This document shows positions 62,398-64,000 of a stretch of DNA of 64,000 bases, piece by piece. Made by a program: the position numbers and the translations under genes. How positions within the stretch are numbered: position 1 is the stretch's first letter; each line of letters starts with the position of its first letter. The stretch covers positions 1-64,000 of the forward strand of contig NZ_LIRJ01000034.1 in the NCBI RefSeq assembly GCF_001419745.1. The letters run 5' to 3'. A model generated the notes under the pieces. It saw nothing but the letters and a program-made list of their open reading frames with translations, did not search any database and was not told where the DNA came from. This DNA comes from Streptomyces silaceus (GTDB lineage Bacteria > Actinomycetota > Actinomycetes > Streptomycetales > Streptomycetaceae).

Positions 62398-63075
62398 ATG
62401 GCACGCCCGCGGCGCATCATCCTGGTCCGGCACGGCGAGTCGGCCGGAAACGCCGACGACACCGTGTACGAGCGCGAGCCCGATCACGCGCTCGCGCTCA
62501 CCGAGACGGGGTGGTCCCAAGCGGCTGACACGGGCAAACACCTGCGGGAACTGTTCGGCCGTGAGCGGGTGAGCGTGTACGTATCGCCGTACCGACGCAC
62601 CCACGAGACCTTCCAGGCGTTCCGGCTCGATCCCGAGCTGGTGCGTGTGCGGGAGGAGCCGAGGCTGCGGGAGCAGGACTGGGGAAACTGGCAGGACCGG
62701 GACGACGTACGCCTGCAGAAGGCGTACCGCGACGCCTACGGACACTTCTTCTATCGATTCGCCCAGGGTGAGTCGGGCGCGGATGTGTACGACAGGGTGG
62801 GGGCCTTCCTGGAGAGCCTCTACCGGAGCTTCGAGGCCCCGGACCATCCGCCGAACGTCCTCCTGGTCACGCACGGACTGACCATGCGGCTGTTCTGCAT
62901 GCGATGGTTCCACTGGTCCGTGGCCGAGTTCGAGTCGCTGTCCAACCCCGGGAACGGCGAGATGCGAATGCTCGTGCTGGGCGAGGACGGCAAGTACACG
63001 ATGGACCGGCCGTTCGAACGCTGGCGCGAGCCCGAGCCGTACGGAGACACGGGCTGGAGCGGTGTCACCGGATAG
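62398..63075 (+). CDS. Histidine phosphatase (phosphoglycerate-mutase-like)
   Basis: A 225-residue histidine phosphatase. The N-terminal LVRHGESAGN carries the catalytic His of RHG; the second His is in VLLVTHGLTMRLFCMRW. YVSPYRRTHETF (arginines binding phosphate) and LREQDWGNWQ (acidic residue) complete the active site. It is close to the broad-specificity PhoE/GpmB group, so it is a phosphatase rather than a glycolytic mutase. Substrate unknown. It ends 12 bp before the ADP-ribosylglycohydrolase, so the two may be one operon. Confidence 0.88.
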   Translation: MARPRRIILVRHGESAGNADDTVYEREPDHALALTETGWSQAADTGKHLRELFGRERVSVYVSPYRRTHETFQAFRLDPELVRVREEPRLREQDWGNWQDRDDVRLQKAYRDAYGHFFYRFAQGESGADVYDRVGAFLESLYRSFEAPDHPPNVLLVTHGLTMRLFCMRWFHWSVAEFESLSNPGNGEMRMLVLGEDGKYTMDRPFERWREPEPYGDTGWSGVTG

Positions 63076-63087
63076 AGTGGCAGGGCG

Positions 63088-63996
63088 ATGACCGCTGACT
63101 CCTCTCCCGACCGGCGCCTGGAGCGCGCTCTGGCCAGCCTGCACGGACTGGCGGTGGGGGACGCGCTGGGCTCCCAGTTCTTCGTGCCCGCGCACTACCC
63201 ACTGCTCAAGAACCGACAGCTGCCGGATGCCCCTTGGCAGTGGACCGACGACACCGAGATGGCCTGCTCCGTGCTGGCCGTCCTCATCAAGCACCGACGG
63301 ATCGACCAGGACGCGCTCGCCCAGTCGTTCGCCGAGCACCATGACTTCGACCGTGGCTACGGCCCTGCCGTGAACCGCCTGCTCCGGCAGGTCAGGGAAG
63401 GCGGGGACTGGCGGGAGCTGGCCTCCGCGCTCTTCAAGGGACAGGGCTCCTGGGGGAACGGCGCCGCCATGCGGATCGCCCCGCTCGGCGCCTGGTACGC
63501 GGACGACCCGGAGCAGGCGACGCACCAGGCGGAGATCTCGGCCTACCCCACGCACCAGCACCGCGAGGCAGTCGTCGGGGCCATGGCCGTGGCGGCGGCC
63601 TCGGCACTGACGGCCGACCCCGCCGGGCCGCCCACGCCGAAGGCGCTGCTCGACGGCGTCATCGCGTTGGTGCCGCGCAGCGCGGTCGGAGCGGGGCTGC
63701 GCCGGGCGCGGGACATGCTCGACTATGGCGACGCCGGGACGGTCGCGGCGGTGCTCGGGTGCGGGCGGCGTACGACGGCTCATGACACGGTGCCGTTCGC
63801 GCTGTGGTCGGCCGCGCGTGGCCTCGGTGCGTACGAGCGGGCCATCTGGGACACCGCGCAGGTCGGCGGCGACATGGACACGACCTGCGCCATCGTGGGT
63901 GGTGTGGTCGCGTCCGGTGCGGGCGGGGCGCCGCCCGCGGAGTGGCTGGAGCGGACCGAGGCGCTGCCCGGATGGGTTCCCGTAGGCGCGGGCTGA
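63088..63996 (+). CDS. ADP-ribosylglycohydrolase family protein
   Basis: A 302-residue ADP-ribosylglycohydrolase (DraG/ARH type). Metal-binding motifs are seen: WTDDTEMA (residues about 51-58) and GGDMDTTCAIVGGV. GLAVGDALGSQF and GSWGNGAAMRIAPLGAWY are also typical. It should remove ADP-ribose from proteins or nucleic acids. It lies just after a histidine phosphatase on the same strand. Start ATG 63088; the stop lies just inside the window, so the gene is complete. Confidence 0.88.
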   Translation: MTADSSPDRRLERALASLHGLAVGDALGSQFFVPAHYPLLKNRQLPDAPWQWTDDTEMACSVLAVLIKHRRIDQDALAQSFAEHHDFDRGYGPAVNRLLRQVREGGDWRELASALFKGQGSWGNGAAMRIAPLGAWYADDPEQATHQAEISAYPTHQHREAVVGAMAVAAASALTADPAGPPTPKALLDGVIALVPRSAVGAGLRRARDMLDYGDAGTVAAVLGCGRRTTAHDTVPFALWSAARGLGAYERAIWDTAQVGGDMDTTCAIVGGVVASGAGGAPPAEWLERTEALPGWVPVGAG

Positions 63997-64000
63997 TCGG

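Overview
The window looks like Streptomyces chromosome, or a very close relative. It has very high GC, coding on both strands with strong third-position GC, purine-rich Shine-Dalgarno sequences, frequent GTG/TTG starts, and ATGA/GTGA start-stop overlaps. It also has hallmark families: LAL-type LuxR regulators, many TetR/Lrp regulators, a GH18 chitinase with a DasR-type promoter, FG-GAP and ricin-lectin secreted proteins, and an ABC-F protein. I saw no rRNA, tRNA, CRISPR, transposase or phage genes.

Layout. 0-4.8 kb: a small conserved protein, a short LuxR regulator, a large ATP-binding LuxR (LAL) regulator, and a coupled DUF1269/DUF6325-type pair. 4.9-16.6 kb: a membrane protein, a GH63-like/GH13 glycosidase pair, and an opposing operon encoding a DUF7144-type membrane protein, PPK2, a P-type ATPase and a SulP transporter. 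16.8-23 kb: an MFS exporter, an RDD protein with a nonapeptide-repeat partner, a TetR-SDR-alcohol dehydrogenase operon with a clear operator, and a secreted SMP-30-like protein. 23-33 kb: a 1205-residue alpha/beta-hydrolase/NTPase/repeat protein, a DUF1326 protein beneath two CsoR-type palindromes, AraC, a secreted intradiol dioxygenase, an FG-GAP protein, a tandem GNAT, and a TetR divergent from a serine hydrolase.

34.6-45.7 kb is the most unusual part: two divergent transcription units. Leftward are an ECF sigma factor, a 62-residue protein, an Hsp70-WD40 fusion, a dynamin-like GTPase, a C39-like cysteine protease, an unknown protein and a second GTPase, closely spaced or overlapping. Rightward are a GrpE-like protein and a membrane-anchored Hsp70-like protein. 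Together they look like a dedicated chaperone/large-GTPase/protease machine.

45.7-64 kb: an RsbW-like ATPase, lactate 2-monooxygenase, an MFS exporter with a nested palindromic leader, a HExxH metalloprotease with a ricin domain, a lipoprotein, an Lrp regulator, a HAD phosphatase, and an asparaginase-aspartase pair divergent from an Lrp regulator. Next come a chitinase (TTA codon plus chitinase-type operators), a degenerate SpoIIE-type phosphatase, small ORFs, and a TetR-PlsC fusion facing an ABC-F resistance protein across duplicated palindromes. A histidine phosphatase and an ADP-ribosylglycohydrolase close the window.

Functions are inferred from motifs and family resemblance read by eye; no database search was run.
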